Notes: generated by a model from the letters alone, not told the origin. DNA of 64,000 nucleotides from JBEPTX01 sp041691795 (GCA_041691795.1 JBEPTX010000003.1:1-64000), one strand, 5' to 3'. Counted from the first letter of the stretch, positions 25,086 through 34,610 are shown. A program made the numbers and translations.

Positions 25086-26009
25086 ATGTCTAAAGTTATT
25101 CACAACCCTGCACTCGCCAAAGTTGACGAACACAGCAGTACCTCTGCAACATTTGTGATCGAGCCTCTTCACGCTGGGTACGGTAACACCCTAGGTAACA
25201 GCCTACGCCGCGTACTCTTGTCATCAATCGAAGGTGCCGCTATCGTTGCATTCCGCATCGAAGGCGCAACTCACGAATTCACCACCGTTCCTGGTGTCGT
25301 TGAAGACGTTGTTGACATCATGCTCAACCTCAAGAACGTTCGCCTAAAGGTCCACACAGACCAACCTGTCGAACTACGTCTTGAGAAAAAAGGCGCTGGT
25401 GTTGTCACTGCCGGTGATATCAAAACCACCGCTGATGTTGAAGTCGTCAACCCTGAACAAGTGATCGCAACAATCGATGATCCTAAAAAATCTGTCCTCT
25501 TCGATCTTGTTGTCGAAGCTGGTCGCGGTTACCGCACCATCGAAGAAAGCAGCGTCGACCGTTTGCACAGCGACATGATTGCACTTGATGCAGTCTTTAG
25601 CCCAGTGCTTCGCGTACGCTACAAGGTAGAAGGAACTCGTGTTGGCCAAGAAACCAACCTCGACAAACTTCTGCTGACTGTTGATACTGACGGTGCAATC
25701 ACGCCACGTGCTGCATTCGAAGAAGCATCTGCAATCTTGGTTAACCAATACACTGCACTTGCCGGATCAACAACTGTTGAAGCCGCTCCTGCTCTTGGTC
25801 AATCAACCGACGAAGAGACAAGCGAACTCAACACCCCAATCGAAGAGCTAAACTTGACTGCCCGCACAGCTAACGCCTTGGTCAACAACGATATTCGTAC
25901 CGTTCACGACTTGGTTACCCTGAGCGAGCAAGATTTGCGCGAACTAAAAGGTTTTGGCAGCAAAGCTCTCGACGAAGTCAAAGATAAATTGGCGGAACTG
26001 GAACTCTAA
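25086..26009 (+). CDS. rpoA: RNA polymerase alpha subunit
   Basis: 307 aa. N-terminal dimerisation domain with GYGNTLGNSLRRVLLSSI; C-terminal domain from about residue 245 with IEELNLTARTANALVNNDI and KGFGSKALDEVKDKL. Full length. It lies in the usual rpsD-rpoA-rplQ order, with AAGGAG upstream. Confidence 0.98.
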   Translation: MSKVIHNPALAKVDEHSSTSATFVIEPLHAGYGNTLGNSLRRVLLSSIEGAAIVAFRIEGATHEFTTVPGVVEDVVDIMLNLKNVRLKVHTDQPVELRLEKKGAGVVTAGDIKTTADVEVVNPEQVIATIDDPKKSVLFDLVVEAGRGYRTIEESSVDRLHSDMIALDAVFSPVLRVRYKVEGTRVGQETNLDKLLLTVDTDGAITPRAAFEEASAILVNQYTALAGSTTVEAAPALGQSTDEETSELNTPIEELNLTARTANALVNNDIRTVHDLVTLSEQDLRELKGFGSKALDEVKDKLAELEL

Positions 26010-26011
26010 TC

Positions 26012-26407
26012 ATGCACAGACACGGTTATAAAGGGCTCAAGTTTGGCCGCGAACGCGACCAACGCCGCGCGTTGCTGAAAGGCCTCGCAACTAGTCTCGT
26101 CATGTATGGCAAGATCGAGACAACATTGCAAAAGGCAAAAGAAACTTCGCGTTATATTGAAAAAGTTATTACAAAGGCTAAAAAAGGTGATCTTCACAAT
26201 CGTCGCCAAGTGATTGCTGCACTGTCTACGCAGACTGCCGCATTCAAACTGGTTGACGAAATCGCCCCACAGCTGACCGGCCGCAACAGTGGTCACGTCC
26301 GTGTTGAACGTACTCGACTTCGTGTCGGTGACGGCGCACAGCTGGCGACTATTTCGTTCGTTGACGAACTGAAATCTGTTGCCAAGAAAGAAGAGGTGAA
26401 AGCGTAA
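26012..26407 (+). CDS. rplQ: 50S ribosomal protein L17 (bL17)
   Basis: 131 aa. Begins MHRHGYKGLKFGRERDQRRAL, the standard L17 start. Overlaps rplM by one base. Confidence 0.96.
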   Translation: MHRHGYKGLKFGRERDQRRALLKGLATSLVMYGKIETTLQKAKETSRYIEKVITKAKKGDLHNRRQVIAALSTQTAAFKLVDEIAPQLTGRNSGHVRVERTRLRVGDGAQLATISFVDELKSVAKKEEVKA

Positions 26408-26847
26408 TGGTTAATGCTAAAACGTACTCACAGAAACAAACCGAGGTCACTCGCCGTTGGATCCTTATCGATGCCAGCAGTGCACCTCTCGGCCGAGTTT
26501 CGACCCAAATCGCTAAATACTTGATTGGTAAATACAAACCTAGCTACACCCCACACATTGATGGTGGTGACTATGTTGTCGTTATCAACGCTGCTGTCGT
26601 ACCAGTCACTGGTGACAAAGAAGAGCAGAAAACATACTACCGTCACTCAGGTTTCCCAGGTGGTATCAAGGATGCAACGCTAAAGGAAGTTCGCGAGAAA
26701 TTCCCAGAACGAATCATCGAAAAAGCCGTCCAGGGTATGCTTCCTAAAAACAAGCTATCACCAGAGCGCATGAAACGTCTGAAAGTGTTCCCAGGTAGTG
26801 AGCATGCTCACACTGCACAAACTCCAGAGAAAGTTGAGGTTAAATAA
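26407..26847 (+). CDS. rplM: 50S ribosomal protein L13 (uL13)
   Basis: 146 aa. RRWILIDASSAPLGRVSTQIA at the N terminus and the VQGMLPKNKL segment are diagnostic. Two bases separate it from rpsI. Confidence 0.97.
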   Translation: MVNAKTYSQKQTEVTRRWILIDASSAPLGRVSTQIAKYLIGKYKPSYTPHIDGGDYVVVINAAVVPVTGDKEEQKTYYRHSGFPGGIKDATLKEVREKFPERIIEKAVQGMLPKNKLSPERMKRLKVFPGSEHAHTAQTPEKVEVK

Positions 26848-26849
26848 TT

Positions 26850-27251
26850 ATGGCTGTAACTGGTAAATACTTTTACGGTCTTGGTCGTCGCAAGGCTGCT
26901 ACTGCACGTGCACGTTTGTACACTGGCAAAGGCAACTTGACGATCAATGACAAGCCTGCTGCGCAGTACCTAGATGGTAACAAAACCCTTCTTGCTGAAG
27001 TCACCGACCCATTGGCGTTGGTTGGCAAGCAAAAAGAGTTTGATATTACCGTCCGAGTTTCTGGCGGTGGTACTGCTGGCCAAGTCGACGCGATCAAACT
27101 AGCAATTGCGAAAGCATTGACTGTTGGATTCGGCGACCTGCGAAGCACACTGAAAAAAGCCGAATTCCTGCGTCGCGATCCTCGCGAAAAAGAACGCAAG
27201 AAATACGGTCTCCGTTCTGCACGTAAGCGCGAACAATACTCGAAACGTTAA
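26850..27251 (+). CDS. rpsI: 30S ribosomal protein S9 (uS9)
   Basis: 133 aa. YGLGRRKAATARARLYTGKG at the start and the KYGLRSARKREQYSKR tail that touches P-site tRNA. Last gene of the ribosomal operon, followed by a strong terminator. Confidence 0.97.
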   Translation: MAVTGKYFYGLGRRKAATARARLYTGKGNLTINDKPAAQYLDGNKTLLAEVTDPLALVGKQKEFDITVRVSGGGTAGQVDAIKLAIAKALTVGFGDLRSTLKKAEFLRRDPREKERKKYGLRSARKREQYSKR

Positions 27252-27264
27252 TCACTATGTTTCA

Positions 27265-27299
27265 AACAAAAACTCCTCATTCGGGGAGTTTTTGTTTTG
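27265..27299 (+). terminator. Terminator after rpsI
   Basis: AACAAAAACTCC-tcattcg-GGAGTTTTTGTT with T-rich end. Confidence 0.9.
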
Positions 27300-27316
27300 T
27301 TGGTACAATGAATAGA

Positions 27317-28177
27317 GTGATAGATACAGACCTAATACTCCATAAATGGCTCAAAGTCCCACATCCGCTACATGTAGGGGTCGACAAGGGCCCTAAACGC
27401 CCCAAAGTAACGATCGTGTTTGTTCATGGGCTGGCAAATTCGCACGCCATGTGGGGTGAGATGATTGATCGCATAAATACCGACGAAACGCGAGTTATAT
27501 CCGTTGATTTACTAGGTTTTGGCGCATCACCCAAACCAACCTGGCAAACATACAGTGCCAAAATTCATGCCAGGTCACTGCGTTTGACGCTTCAAACATT
27601 GCGGGTACGCTCGCCGGTGTTAATGGTCGGACATTCACTCGGTTCATTAGTATCGATCGAGTACGCGACGCTGTATCCAAAAGCCGTCCAATCACTCCTG
27701 TTATGCAGTCCACCATTCTACAAACCGACCAAACTTGCGGCCCAAAAGCGGATGGGGTTGATCACCCAACCAGACGACGCCTATCATATTTTGTACCGCA
27801 ACTCGCGTTACCGCGTCGAAATCGCCAAAACATTGGCCGATATGGTCAAACGAGCTGGCCTGATGAGCAAATACTTTGTCGTGGACGACGCGACGCTCCC
27901 GGCCATTGTCAGTTCGCTCGAAATGAGTATCGAGAACCAAACTGCACTTATTGACGCCAAAAAACTTACCATTCCCACCCGCATTATTTATGGCCAATTC
28001 GACCCGTTTATCATCAAATCCCACATGCGCGAACTTGCCAAAGCCAATCTGATGATTAGCACCAAAGCGATCTTAGCCGAGCATGAAATTAGCGGTAATC
28101 CTGCCTATAAACGCATTGTAATTGATGAAATCGACGAATTTATCTATCAGTTAACACTCCCCAGCTACACAAATTAA
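27317..28177 (+). CDS. Alpha/beta hydrolase
   Basis: About 286 aa. Oxyanion motif VFVHGLANSHAMW, nucleophile elbow VGHSLGSL (Ser), a C-terminal Asp in YGQFDPF, and a His near AEHEIS. Family members are esterases, lipases or C-C hydrolases; substrate unknown. A TACAAT box (27305-27310) ends exactly 7 nt before the GTG at 27317, so this start is preferred as leaderless. An in-frame ATG at 27308 overlaps the box. Confidence 0.85.
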   Translation: MIDTDLILHKWLKVPHPLHVGVDKGPKRPKVTIVFVHGLANSHAMWGEMIDRINTDETRVISVDLLGFGASPKPTWQTYSAKIHARSLRLTLQTLRVRSPVLMVGHSLGSLVSIEYATLYPKAVQSLLLCSPPFYKPTKLAAQKRMGLITQPDDAYHILYRNSRYRVEIAKTLADMVKRAGLMSKYFVVDDATLPAIVSSLEMSIENQTALIDAKKLTIPTRIIYGQFDPFIIKSHMRELAKANLMISTKAILAEHEISGNPAYKRIVIDEIDEFIYQLTLPSYTN

Positions 28178-28212
28178 TAGAGGCAGTAGACAAGCCTGCT
28201 ACAATAGAGGTA

Positions 28213-29280
28213 ATGCTGGAGTATCTAGAGGCGCTCGTCGCCTTCCATCCCATAAGTAGCGATCAGAAGTCGGTTCTGAACTTGCTGGAATATGTCGCAG
28301 GACATCTGGATAATCGTGGTTTCAAGACCCAAATCCTGACCTATAACGGTGTCGTTAACCTCTATGCGTCACCGCTTGGCAAAAAACACAGTAAAGTATT
28401 ACTCCAGTCGCATGTCGATGTTGTCCCTGGTGGACCAAAATTTCATATCGATGGCGACAAATGTTTTGGACGTGGCACTTATGACATGCTTTTTGCGACC
28501 GCTGCCTATATGAAATTAGCAGACGAACTGTATGCCCAAAACCTGACGTGTGATATTGCCTTTATGTTATCTGGTGACGAAGAACTTGATGGCCATAGTG
28601 GCGTCCAGGCGATGTTGGATGATGGCTATAACACCGATGTCTGTATTTTGCCCGATGCTGGTGAGCAGTGGGGCGCGCTGAGTGTTGCTGCCAAAGGTAT
28701 TTACCGACCAACGATTAAAATCCGCGGTCAATCCCATCACGGCGCTCATCCGTGGGATGGTGACGGTGCGGCTATCAAACTTGCTCACTTTTTGGTCGAA
28801 GTTGAAGCGCTTTTTGATACGTCCGACCGCTATAATTCAACAATGACCGTCGCGATGATCAACGCCGGAAGTGCCGCTAACCAAGGCCCACGCGAGGCTG
28901 ATGTGACATTAGATATTCGCTACAAAAACAAAGCAGATTTAGCGACGATTGTGACTGATATGGCAACAATCCTTGCCAAATACGACGGAGAGATAGTTAC
29001 TCAGATGGATGGCGACGATTATCAACTTGATCCAGATGTGCCACTCATCAAAGCTTTTATCGAACTGTATGAAGCCCATGTCGGCAGTCCGATCCACATG
29101 ACACGTGCACACGGCTCATCCGATGCTCGCTATTTTACCAAGCACAATATTTCTGTCATCATGATCCAACCAGACGGTGGCGATCATCATGGCGACAAAG
29201 AATGGCTGTCGCTCCCACACTTTCAGAAATTCTATGATTTACTCAAAGATTATGTAACCAAGACATCAGTCGTTCAGTAA
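28213..29280 (+). CDS. M20-family metallopeptidase
   Basis: 355 aa, zinc-dependent amidohydrolase/peptidase related to ArgE/DapE/CPG2. Metal ligands and catalytic residues: LQSHVDVVPG, GRGTYDM, SGDEELDG and a late HGSSDARYF. The dimerisation domain lies at about residues 165-270. A TACAAT box ends 7 nt before the ATG, again suggesting a leaderless mRNA. It may recycle amino acids or dipeptides; substrate unknown. Confidence 0.88.
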   Translation: MLEYLEALVAFHPISSDQKSVLNLLEYVAGHLDNRGFKTQILTYNGVVNLYASPLGKKHSKVLLQSHVDVVPGGPKFHIDGDKCFGRGTYDMLFATAAYMKLADELYAQNLTCDIAFMLSGDEELDGHSGVQAMLDDGYNTDVCILPDAGEQWGALSVAAKGIYRPTIKIRGQSHHGAHPWDGDGAAIKLAHFLVEVEALFDTSDRYNSTMTVAMINAGSAANQGPREADVTLDIRYKNKADLATIVTDMATILAKYDGEIVTQMDGDDYQLDPDVPLIKAFIELYEAHVGSPIHMTRAHGSSDARYFTKHNISVIMIQPDGGDHHGDKEWLSLPHFQKFYDLLKDYVTKTSVVQ

Positions 29281-29329
29281 ACGACGTTAGTATTTACAAT
29301 TACACGTTTTCATGCTTAAATAGTGTAAT

Positions 29330-29800
29330 ATGACAACAGGTGAACAATACGTAGGTAACAGTGGCGAAATAGAATCGGAGAACCAGGTATTTGCTGGAGA
29401 GTACGATGCTGCTGACGAAGTGGAACTTACTGGTATGGAACTTGTTGATGTGACAGAAGTTGAACCTGGTGCCGTAGCTGAGGTACGACCAGATGTGGCT
29501 GAACTAATAAAAGCAGCGCATGATGCGGCGTTAAGTACCCAAGAATCTGAAGATATTGAGCTTGCGGAGGCTGACATTAATGTACTGAGAAAAGAAATTG
29601 ATCGCGCAGACGCCGAAATACTTGCAGCAATCAAAAAAAGGACTGAGATAAGCCGAACTATCGTTAGTACAAGGTTGGCAAATGGTGGAACAAGGATGGT
29701 TCACACCAGGGAATTGAAAATACTTGAACGCTTCTCGGAACTAGGCCAGGAAGGCCATGCTTTGGCAATGCTACTGTTAACATTAGGACGTGGCCGATAA
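29330..29800 (+). CDS. aroQ: Chorismate mutase, actinobacterial AroQ-delta type, with acidic N-terminal extension
   Basis: 156 aa. Residues about 83-156 match the all-helical AroQ fold: LRKEIDRADAEILAAIKKR, then a middle helix with NGGTRMVHTRELKILERF and a C-terminal ALAMLLLTLGRGR. From memory, this wording is very close to the secretion-free chorismate mutase of mycobacteria and other Actinobacteria. The first 75 residues are acidic and of low complexity. Chorismate mutase makes prephenate for Phe/Tyr synthesis, yet no other shikimate gene is in view. It may have been taken from an actinobacterial host; that is inference. Confidence 0.78.
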   Translation: MTTGEQYVGNSGEIESENQVFAGEYDAADEVELTGMELVDVTEVEPGAVAEVRPDVAELIKAAHDAALSTQESEDIELAEADINVLRKEIDRADAEILAAIKKRTEISRTIVSTRLANGGTRMVHTRELKILERFSELGQEGHALAMLLLTLGRGR

Positions 29801-29851
29801 GGTCGCTAAACAAAACCAAAATCCCCCCGAGTAAGGTATAATTATAATACA

Positions 29852-31024
29852 ATGTCCAAATCTGTAATCTTGACCGGCCTTCGCGCCAATAACGACCTAC
29901 ATATAGGCAATTATTTTGGTGCCATGTTGCCAATGATTGAAATGGCAAAACACCGGTCGGATGAATACCAAGTTAATCTTTTTATTCCTGATTTGCATAG
30001 TTTTACCACGCCAATTGATCACGATACGCTGCAGGGACAAGTCGACAATAATGCGCGTGTATATGCAGCTGCAGGATTGCCACTAGATAACGATGATATT
30101 CATATTTATCGCCAAAGTTACGTTCCAGCACATAGCGAGCTAACATGGATCTTGGATTGTTTTACTGGATTTGGTGAAATGAACAGAATGACGCAATTCA
30201 AAGATAAGTCAGGCTATCAAACTTCTGGGACTGTTGGCCCATTACCAATGCCAACTCTTTTTGTTGGAAAAAATGAGATGGAAATTGCAGAACTTCTCCA
30301 TCCCTACACGGACGCGCTTAGGAAGACTCGTCAGTTTTACAGGGAGAATGACGACAAGAAAGCCTCTGTAAGCGTAGGTCTTTTTAACTATCCAGTTCTA
30401 ATGGCTTCGGACATACTCCTATACGGTGCGCAGTATGTACCGGTTGGTGATGATCAGACACAGCATCTAGAGTTTGCTCGTGATATTGCTGAACGTATGA
30501 ATAAAAAATTCGGTGATGTTCTGAACATTCCTGAACCTGTCGCCAAACAACACGAATTCTTTGGCAAAGGCCAAGGCCTTCGCATCAAAGATTTGATGGA
30601 TCCTAGCAAAAAAATGAGCAAATCTGATGAATCTGGCAAAGGTGTCATATTCCTGGGTGACGATCCTGACGAAGCTGCCAAAAAAGTGATGAGTGCAACA
30701 ACCGACGACAAGGCATACGTTCGCCTAGATCGCGAAAACCAACCAGGTATTAGTAACTTACTAGAAATTTTGTCACTGCTACGCGGCCATAGTCTGGACG
30801 ATGTAGTTGCCGAATTTGAAGGCATGGAACGTTACGGTGATTTCAAAAAAGTAGTTGCCGACGAAGTAAAATCATTCCTAATCGATTTTCAGTCAAAACT
30901 AGCAACCGTCAATAATGATGCCGTGTATGCCAAACTGGAAAGTAGCGAAAAGGCGATGAATGAACAGGCGAATGGCACACTCTTAAAGGTCCAACAAGCG
31001 GTCGGACTGCGACCAAAGGCGTAA
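29852..31024 (+). CDS. trpS: Tryptophanyl-tRNA synthetase
   Basis: 390 aa, class I synthetase. The HIGH-like motif is DLHIGNYFGA, and the KMSKS motif is PSKKMSKSDESG near residue 252. The fold is TrpRS rather than TyrRS by the MNRMTQFKDKS segment. TATAAT-like sequences lie 3-9 nt before the ATG, so the leader is minimal. One base separates it from the next gene. Confidence 0.93.
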   Translation: MSKSVILTGLRANNDLHIGNYFGAMLPMIEMAKHRSDEYQVNLFIPDLHSFTTPIDHDTLQGQVDNNARVYAAAGLPLDNDDIHIYRQSYVPAHSELTWILDCFTGFGEMNRMTQFKDKSGYQTSGTVGPLPMPTLFVGKNEMEIAELLHPYTDALRKTRQFYRENDDKKASVSVGLFNYPVLMASDILLYGAQYVPVGDDQTQHLEFARDIAERMNKKFGDVLNIPEPVAKQHEFFGKGQGLRIKDLMDPSKKMSKSDESGKGVIFLGDDPDEAAKKVMSATTDDKAYVRLDRENQPGISNLLEILSLLRGHSLDDVVAEFEGMERYGDFKKVVADEVKSFLIDFQSKLATVNNDAVYAKLESSEKAMNEQANGTLLKVQQAVGLRPKA

Positions 31025-31025
31025 T

Positions 31026-32192
31026 ATGGTCAAAGTATCTAGTGCTGATATTATCGCGATTCTGCGACGGTTTGACCTGGCTGGTGATGACAATGTGCCG
31101 CGCCATATCGAACAACTGAAGTTTAGCAATCCATCAGCAACCAACACGCTGATCTCGTTTCGTTTCAACAAAGAACATTTATATGTATTATTTGATGATT
31201 CTGCCGAAGACGATGAAGATTATATTATGAGGCAAATTCGTGTCGACAAACACGACGCCGCAGGTGAACTAATCAAGAACCCAAATGACCAGTTGATGAC
31301 CTACGGACTACCGTTCAAGGGCAAAGATGTTTATTTATTTGTGGTCAAATCTGACAAAAAACGTTTAGATCTAGAACTCGCCGATCGTTATCCAGAAACC
31401 TCACGTAGCACTTGGCAAAAACATATCAAAGCGGGTCACGTCACGGTCAATGGCACTGCCCAAATCTCACCTAAATTTGATGTGACGGTCAATGACGCAA
31501 TCGCCATCGATGTTCCAGAATTAACTGATTTTAGTGCCAGCGAACTACCAATTATCTATATCGACGACAATGTGATTGTTATCAACAAACCAGTTGGTGT
31601 TTTGACTCACTCTAAAGGTGCATTGAATGATGAATTTACTGTTGCTGATTTCTTCCGTCGTTATTCAACTTATCATTTAGATACAAATCGTCCGGGTATT
31701 GTTCATCGACTAGATCGTGACACAAGTGGCGTTATGATTGGTGCTCGTAACGAAGAGACGGCGACCATGTTGCAAAAACAATTTGCCGATCGTCGCACCA
31801 AAAAAACCTACATTGCCGTCGTTGATGGTGCACCAAAATCCGATCATTCTACCATTGATCTGCCGATTGGTCGTAATCCATCGGCCCCCAGCACGTTCCG
31901 CGTTGACGCCAAGGGCAAAGCTGCCCAAACAACGTATAAGGTGCTGGCATCAGACGGTGACCAATCATTAGTACGTTTACAGCCTCGTACAGGCCGCACA
32001 CACCAGTTACGTGTCCATATGGCGTATATTGGCACTCCAATCACTGGCGACCGCGTCTATGGCAAAATAGCTGATCGTTTGTATCTCCACGCCTATAGCC
32101 TCGAAGTGACAATTCCGACCAGCAATCGCCAAACATTTGGCGCACCATTGCCACCAGAATTTCTAACATCTTTTCCTGACGCAAAAGTATGA
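31026..32192 (+). CDS. RluD-type 23S rRNA pseudouridine synthase with N-terminal extension
   Basis: 388 aa. An S4-like domain (residues about 115-165, STWQKHIKAGHVTVNG) is followed by the RsuA/RluD catalytic domain with GIVHRLDRDTSGVM, whose Asp is catalytic, and RTGRTHQLRVHMAYIG. The first 110 residues (containing LFDDSAEDDEDYIM) are not part of a normal RluD and are not recognised. It overlaps the next gene by 4 nt. Confidence 0.88.
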   Translation: MVKVSSADIIAILRRFDLAGDDNVPRHIEQLKFSNPSATNTLISFRFNKEHLYVLFDDSAEDDEDYIMRQIRVDKHDAAGELIKNPNDQLMTYGLPFKGKDVYLFVVKSDKKRLDLELADRYPETSRSTWQKHIKAGHVTVNGTAQISPKFDVTVNDAIAIDVPELTDFSASELPIIYIDDNVIVINKPVGVLTHSKGALNDEFTVADFFRRYSTYHLDTNRPGIVHRLDRDTSGVMIGARNEETATMLQKQFADRRTKKTYIAVVDGAPKSDHSTIDLPIGRNPSAPSTFRVDAKGKAAQTTYKVLASDGDQSLVRLQPRTGRTHQLRVHMAYIGTPITGDRVYGKIADRLYLHAYSLEVTIPTSNRQTFGAPLPPEFLTSFPDAKV

Positions 32193-33013
32193 CACTCATC
32201 CTGAACCCAGCAACCCAAAAGCGAATTGATGCTTATTTGCATGACATGCCGCATGCACTACTGATTACCGGCCCACATGGCGTGGGTGCATCGACAATTG
32301 CGCTGGATATGGCATCTAAATTAACGCGCACAGTTATGACGGTATTGCCCGAAAGGGATGAACAAGTTGACCTGGAAAAAGGCACAATAACCGTCGCATT
32401 AATCAGGCGATTATACGAACAAACCCGTACCAAAGCTGATAGGCGAATCATCGTTATTGATTATGCGCAGCGGATGGCAACAGCGGCACAAAATGCATTT
32501 TTGAAACTATTAGAAGAACCAACAGATGGCGTGACGTTTCTGCTCGTGACACACGAACCTCAAAAGCTTCTCCCGACTGTTCATTCGCGCGTTCAATTAC
32601 TCGAAATTTTACCAGTAAGCCAGACACAGTCGAATGAACTGCTTGATCTATTACATGTAACGGAACCGACGAAACGCACACAGTTACTGTATATGGCAGA
32701 TGGATTACCTGCTGAAATTTCACGTTTGGTTGCTGATGATGAATACTTTACGCATGCATCACAAATTGTCCGTGATGCACGTGATTTGTTGCAGGGCAGT
32801 AGCTATCAAAAACTGACGGTGGCGCATAAATACAAAGATAATCGCCCAGATTGTTTGCGTTTGATCGAAGTTGCGATGAACATGGTACATCGATCGCTGA
32901 CGACGGGTCCACAGGCAACACATACCAAACAACTCGATCAGTTATTAGGTGCCTATGACGCAGTCGCTGCTAACGGCAATATCAGGTTACAGCTCGCCGC
33001 GGCTATGCTATAA
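32189..33013 (+). CDS. DNA polymerase III delta' subunit-like clamp loader ATPase
   Basis: 274 aa AAA+ protein. Degenerate P loop GPHGVGASTIALD, then RRIIVIDYAQRMATAAQNAFLKLLEEP and VTHEPQKLLPTVHSRVQ, which fit HolB/DnaX relatives. The Asp-Glu pair of Walker B is replaced by DYAQ, so it is likely non-hydrolysing, as for delta'. It overlaps the pseudouridine synthase gene. Confidence 0.8.
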   Translation: MTLILNPATQKRIDAYLHDMPHALLITGPHGVGASTIALDMASKLTRTVMTVLPERDEQVDLEKGTITVALIRRLYEQTRTKADRRIIVIDYAQRMATAAQNAFLKLLEEPTDGVTFLLVTHEPQKLLPTVHSRVQLLEILPVSQTQSNELLDLLHVTEPTKRTQLLYMADGLPAEISRLVADDEYFTHASQIVRDARDLLQGSSYQKLTVAHKYKDNRPDCLRLIEVAMNMVHRSLTTGPQATHTKQLDQLLGAYDAVAANGNIRLQLAAAML

Positions 33014-33022
33014 TATACCTAT

Positions 33023-33673
33023 ATGTTAGGTCTCATATTAGTAATGTTCTTTGGCGGATTGGCAATCTTTTACCGTCAATCGATCCAGGAATCGTCACTT
33101 GATTTACCTAGTAAATTGACCGAAAAGTTGGATCGTTTGTGGGAAGTTGCACAGGAATCCCTGCGCGAAAAGAAATATTTGCGTGCCGAAAAAGCACTAC
33201 TGACTATCCTACGTGTTGACGAACGCAATGCCACGGCCTACAACCGCCTGGGTATTTTGTATGCCAAACAGCAAGCGTTCAAAGACGCAATTGAATGTTT
33301 TGAAATTGCTCAATCGCTAGAACCAAGTGCTAGTAGTTTGCATAATGTTGGCCTGATTTACTTTGAAACCAAGAACTATATCAAGGCAGCACTAGCGTTC
33401 GAACAAGCATTGGAGATGGAAAATGATCTGGCTGCTCGTCACATTGCCTACGCCAAAGTTCAGGAAAAGCTTGATCAACCACGGAAAATGATTGAAGCGC
33501 TAGAGCGTGCTGTCGAACTTGATCCAATCCCACAGACACTTAATATCCTTGCCGATGCCTACGAACGTGTTGGCCAAGCAGAACTATCACTCGAACTTCG
33601 TGAAAAAGCCGCTAAGATGATCATTCCACAAGGTCAGCCAAAGCGAGTTGTACAACCTCGTAAGGTAATGTAA
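33023..33673 (+). CDS. TPR-repeat protein with N-terminal membrane anchor
   Basis: 216 aa. Hydrophobic residues 1-18 could anchor the protein; residues about 55-200 contain four to five tetratricopeptide repeats (for example ATAYNRLGILYAKQQAFKDA and AALAFEQALEMEN). TPRs mediate protein contacts. The -10 box TATAAT ends 8 nt before the ATG. Its stop directly abuts the stop of the convergent HIT gene. Confidence 0.8.
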   Translation: MLGLILVMFFGGLAIFYRQSIQESSLDLPSKLTEKLDRLWEVAQESLREKKYLRAEKALLTILRVDERNATAYNRLGILYAKQQAFKDAIECFEIAQSLEPSASSLHNVGLIYFETKNYIKAALAFEQALEMENDLAARHIAYAKVQEKLDQPRKMIEALERAVELDPIPQTLNILADAYERVGQAELSLELREKAAKMIIPQGQPKRVVQPRKVM

Positions 33674-34120
33674 TTACGAATTAATCTTTGCAGATAATTC
33701 TTTGGCAATTGCTGCCAGCTCGTTTTCTGGTGTCGATTCACGACTACCTGGACGGTAGAGAAACTCTCGTGGTTCATAATCTGTAATACCATCATCACTA
33801 GGGGTGCGAGGAACGATATGAAGGTGAAAATGCGGTACAGATTGACCGTAATCAGCTCCTTGATTCCAGGCATAATTAAAGCCCTCTGCACCATACGCTT
33901 GCTTTAATGCATCCTGAATCGTCATCGTCAGTGCGCGAATACCTTGCCATTCTTCATCTGTTAATTCGTTGACAGATGCGACGACACGAATAGGTGCGAT
34001 CAATGTATGTCCTGGAGTAATAGGAGTATTGGTTAAAAACGCAAAGGCAGTTTTGTTTTTTGCTATGGTGCGCTGTTCGATTTCAGGGAGGATTGTAAAG
34101 ACGGAGGTGGGTTTGGACAT
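33674..34120 (-). CDS. HIT-family nucleotide-binding protein
   Basis: 148 aa. The histidine triad is HFHLHIVPR near residue 99-107 (HxHxH), with an upstream NTPITPGHTLIAP strand typical of the family. Members are nucleotide hydrolases or transferases such as Hint or Ap4A hydrolase; the exact one is not known. Confidence 0.9.
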   Translation of the reverse strand: MSKPTSVFTILPEIEQRTIAKNKTAFAFLTNTPITPGHTLIAPIRVVASVNELTDEEWQGIRALTMTIQDALKQAYGAEGFNYAWNQGADYGQSVPHFHLHIVPRTPSDDGITDYEPREFLYRPGSRESTPENELAAIAKELSAKINS

Positions 34121-34244
34121 GTATTTATTTTAGCATGGGGTTGGATAGGAAAAGAGTAGGACATCGCTCCGATTTCTTTGAAGAAATCTTCGCTCCTCCG
34201 TTCACTCGCAAAAGATTCGTAGGTTCGGGCTCTACCGTCAGGTT

Positions 34245-34285
34245 ACCAAAGAAAAATAGCCCCAGAGGGACTATCTTTCTTTGGT
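34245..34285 (-). terminator. Terminator overlapping the tRNA-Tyr 3' end
   Basis: On the minus strand ACCAAAGAAAGATAG pairs with CTATTTTTCTTTGGT. The first four bases of the 5' arm are the tRNA's own discriminator A and CCA. Confidence 0.8.
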
Positions 34286-34366
34286 GCCGGAAGTAGGACT
34301 CGAACCTACGAAGCCGAAAGGCGGGAGATTTACAGTCTCCTGTGATTGCCACTACACGATTCCGGC
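34282..34366 (-). tRNA. tRNA-Tyr (GUA)
   Basis: 85 nt including encoded CCA. Acceptor GCCGGAA / TTCCGGC, anticodon stem GGAGA / TCTCC with loop holding GTA, a long variable arm (class II), and T arm GTAGG-TTCGAGT-CCTAC. Cotranscribed behind tRNA-Thr (UGU). Confidence 0.95.
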
Positions 34367-34408
34367 AAATCCATAAACAAAACAACGACGGATGTCATTA
34401 TCTTGTCA

Positions 34409-34485
34409 TGGAGCCGCTTTTCGGATTCGAACCGAAGACCTGCTGTTTACAAAACAGCTGCTCTAACCAGCTGAGCTAAAGCGGC
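34409..34485 (-). tRNA. tRNA-Thr (UGU)
   Basis: 77 nt including CCA. Acceptor GCCGCTT / AAGCGGC, anticodon stem GCTGT / ACAGC with loop TTTGTAA, T arm TCGG-TTCGAAT-CCGA. A TTGAAA / TACACT promoter with 17-nt spacing lies upstream on the minus strand (about 34515-34545). Confidence 0.95.
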
Positions 34486-34610
34486 GTAGCTGTGAAAGGT
34501 ACAAACACAAGTGTACCGAAATCTACCACTGTTTTCAAGGCCTAGATGCTAAATATTGACAGTATCAAGTAATAGTGCTAAAATAAGCATAATTAATTGA
34601 AAGAGGACAG

